A stretch of 6,198 nucleotides of DNA from Gammaproteobacteria bacterium (GTDB lineage: Bacteria > Pseudomonadota > Gammaproteobacteria > Steroidobacterales > Steroidobacteraceae): positions 1,634 to 7,831 of the forward strand of contig PMNQ01000148.1 in assembly GCA_003162555.1 (NCBI GenBank). Direction: 5' to 3'. The notes under the pieces are model-generated. The model made no database searches, had not been told where the DNA came from, and saw nothing but the letters and a program-made list of their open reading frames with translations. The position numbers and the translations under genes are program-made. The first letter of the stretch is position 1. The number at the start of each line of letters is the position of its first letter. Positions 5,653 to 6,198 of this stretch are shown here, one piece after another.

Positions 5653-6198
5653 ATGAATGCCGTGATCTGCAAACTGGCTGAGCCGGAATGCACGCCGGCT
5701 TGCACGCCGCAGCAGGCTGCGGAACTGATCGCGGCACAGTTCCGCGCCTACAACGAGGAGTTCGGCTGCATCACGCGGCGCGCCGCCGCGCATTTCCTGA
5801 GCGGCGACAGCAGCGCGCGCGAACGCGATGCAGTGGCCCGCATCGAACTGTACGAGCAGCACGTGTTAGGCGCGCTCGAGGCATTGCGGGCCGTGGACGC
5901 CGGCGCCGCAGCTGGTTTCTGGGTGACCGCAACGGCCGCGTACAACCGGTTGATCGAGCGTGTGCCCGACAGCGATTTCTACCGGACTTTCTTCAATTCC
6001 GTAACACGCGATCTGTTCGGCACGGTGGGCGTGAATCCGGCGGTCGAGTTCTGCGCCACTCATATCGGCCGCGCCTCAGGCGTAGTGCCGATCCGGATCT
6101 TTTCAGCCGCCGGCTCACTGCAGGCGGCAATCGGCGACGTGCTTGCGGACCTGCCCTTCAGCGGCGCACTCGCCTCGCCCGAACTGGCGGCGCGGCCA
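5653..6198 (+). CDS. aceK: Isocitrate dehydrogenase kinase/phosphatase, 3' partial
   Basis: The frame opens with ATG at 5653 and stays open to the window edge, giving the first 182 residues of a protein usually near 570-600. AceK phosphorylates and dephosphorylates isocitrate dehydrogenase; phosphorylation shuts that enzyme down and diverts isocitrate into the shunt. Recognisable N-terminal features are AAQFRAYNEEFGCITRRAAAHF (from about residue 27), ARIELYEQHV (typical of the family's RI.LYd.hV), and FYRTFFNSVTRDLFGTVGVNPAVEF, matching the FFNSVyrrLF region of AceK. The kinase ATP site and catalytic residues lie beyond the right edge and cannot be checked. The start is Cys-rich in its first 20 residues (C6, C13, C17), so the exact start is moderately certain. 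Its position directly after aceA strongly supports the name. Confidence 0.88.
   Translation, partial: MNAVICKLAEPECTPACTPQQAAELIAAQFRAYNEEFGCITRRAAAHFLSGDSSARERDAVARIELYEQHVLGALEALRAVDAGAAAGFWVTATAAYNRLIERVPDSDFYRTFFNSVTRDLFGTVGVNPAVEFCATHIGRASGVVPIRIFSAAGSLQAAIGDVLADLPFSGALASPELAARP

Overview
The window reads as ordinary chromosomal DNA from a high-GC proteobacterium. The strongest pointer is an isocitrate lyase gene followed directly by a gene whose start matches AceK (isocitrate dehydrogenase kinase/phosphatase), a protein known essentially from Proteobacteria. A high-GC gammaproteobacterium is my best guess, but this is inference. There is no rRNA, tRNA, CRISPR array, insertion sequence or phage gene.

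Layout, left to right. (1) Bases 1-1847 (+) hold the large C-terminal part of a DUF255/YyaL (SPATA20-like) protein whose thioredoxin-like start lies upstream of the window. (2) Bases 1848-1937 are a short gap with a palindromic run of 8-base boxes. (3) A small ribbon-helix-helix-like protein (1938-2225, -) and a conserved hypothetical protein of about 150 residues (2237-2689, +) are divergent, with start codons only 11 bases apart. A partial copy of the same 8-base box lies just inside the second gene. (4) A 499-residue XRE-type regulator of the ScfR/RamB/DUF3612 kind (2686-4185, -) is divergent from aceA. (5) Bases 4186-4290 are the only real regulatory intergenic region; they carry three tandem 14-base TGTG boxes overlying a plausible aceA promoter. 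(6) aceA (4291-5619, +) and the beginning of aceK (5653 to the window end, +) form a probable operon.

The right half forms one unit, the glyoxylate-shunt switch. AceA splits isocitrate to glyoxylate and succinate. AceK inactivates isocitrate dehydrogenase by phosphorylation and so sends isocitrate to AceA. The divergent XRE regulator is placed to control both genes and itself, probably in response to acetate or short-chain acyl metabolites. Malate synthase is not in the window.

I see no wholly new multi-gene system. The most interesting unexplained items are the small divergent pair with its own putative 8-base-phased operators and the 14-base operator array in front of aceA. The regulator's zinc-peptidase motif, in which both expected histidines are tyrosine, is a third.
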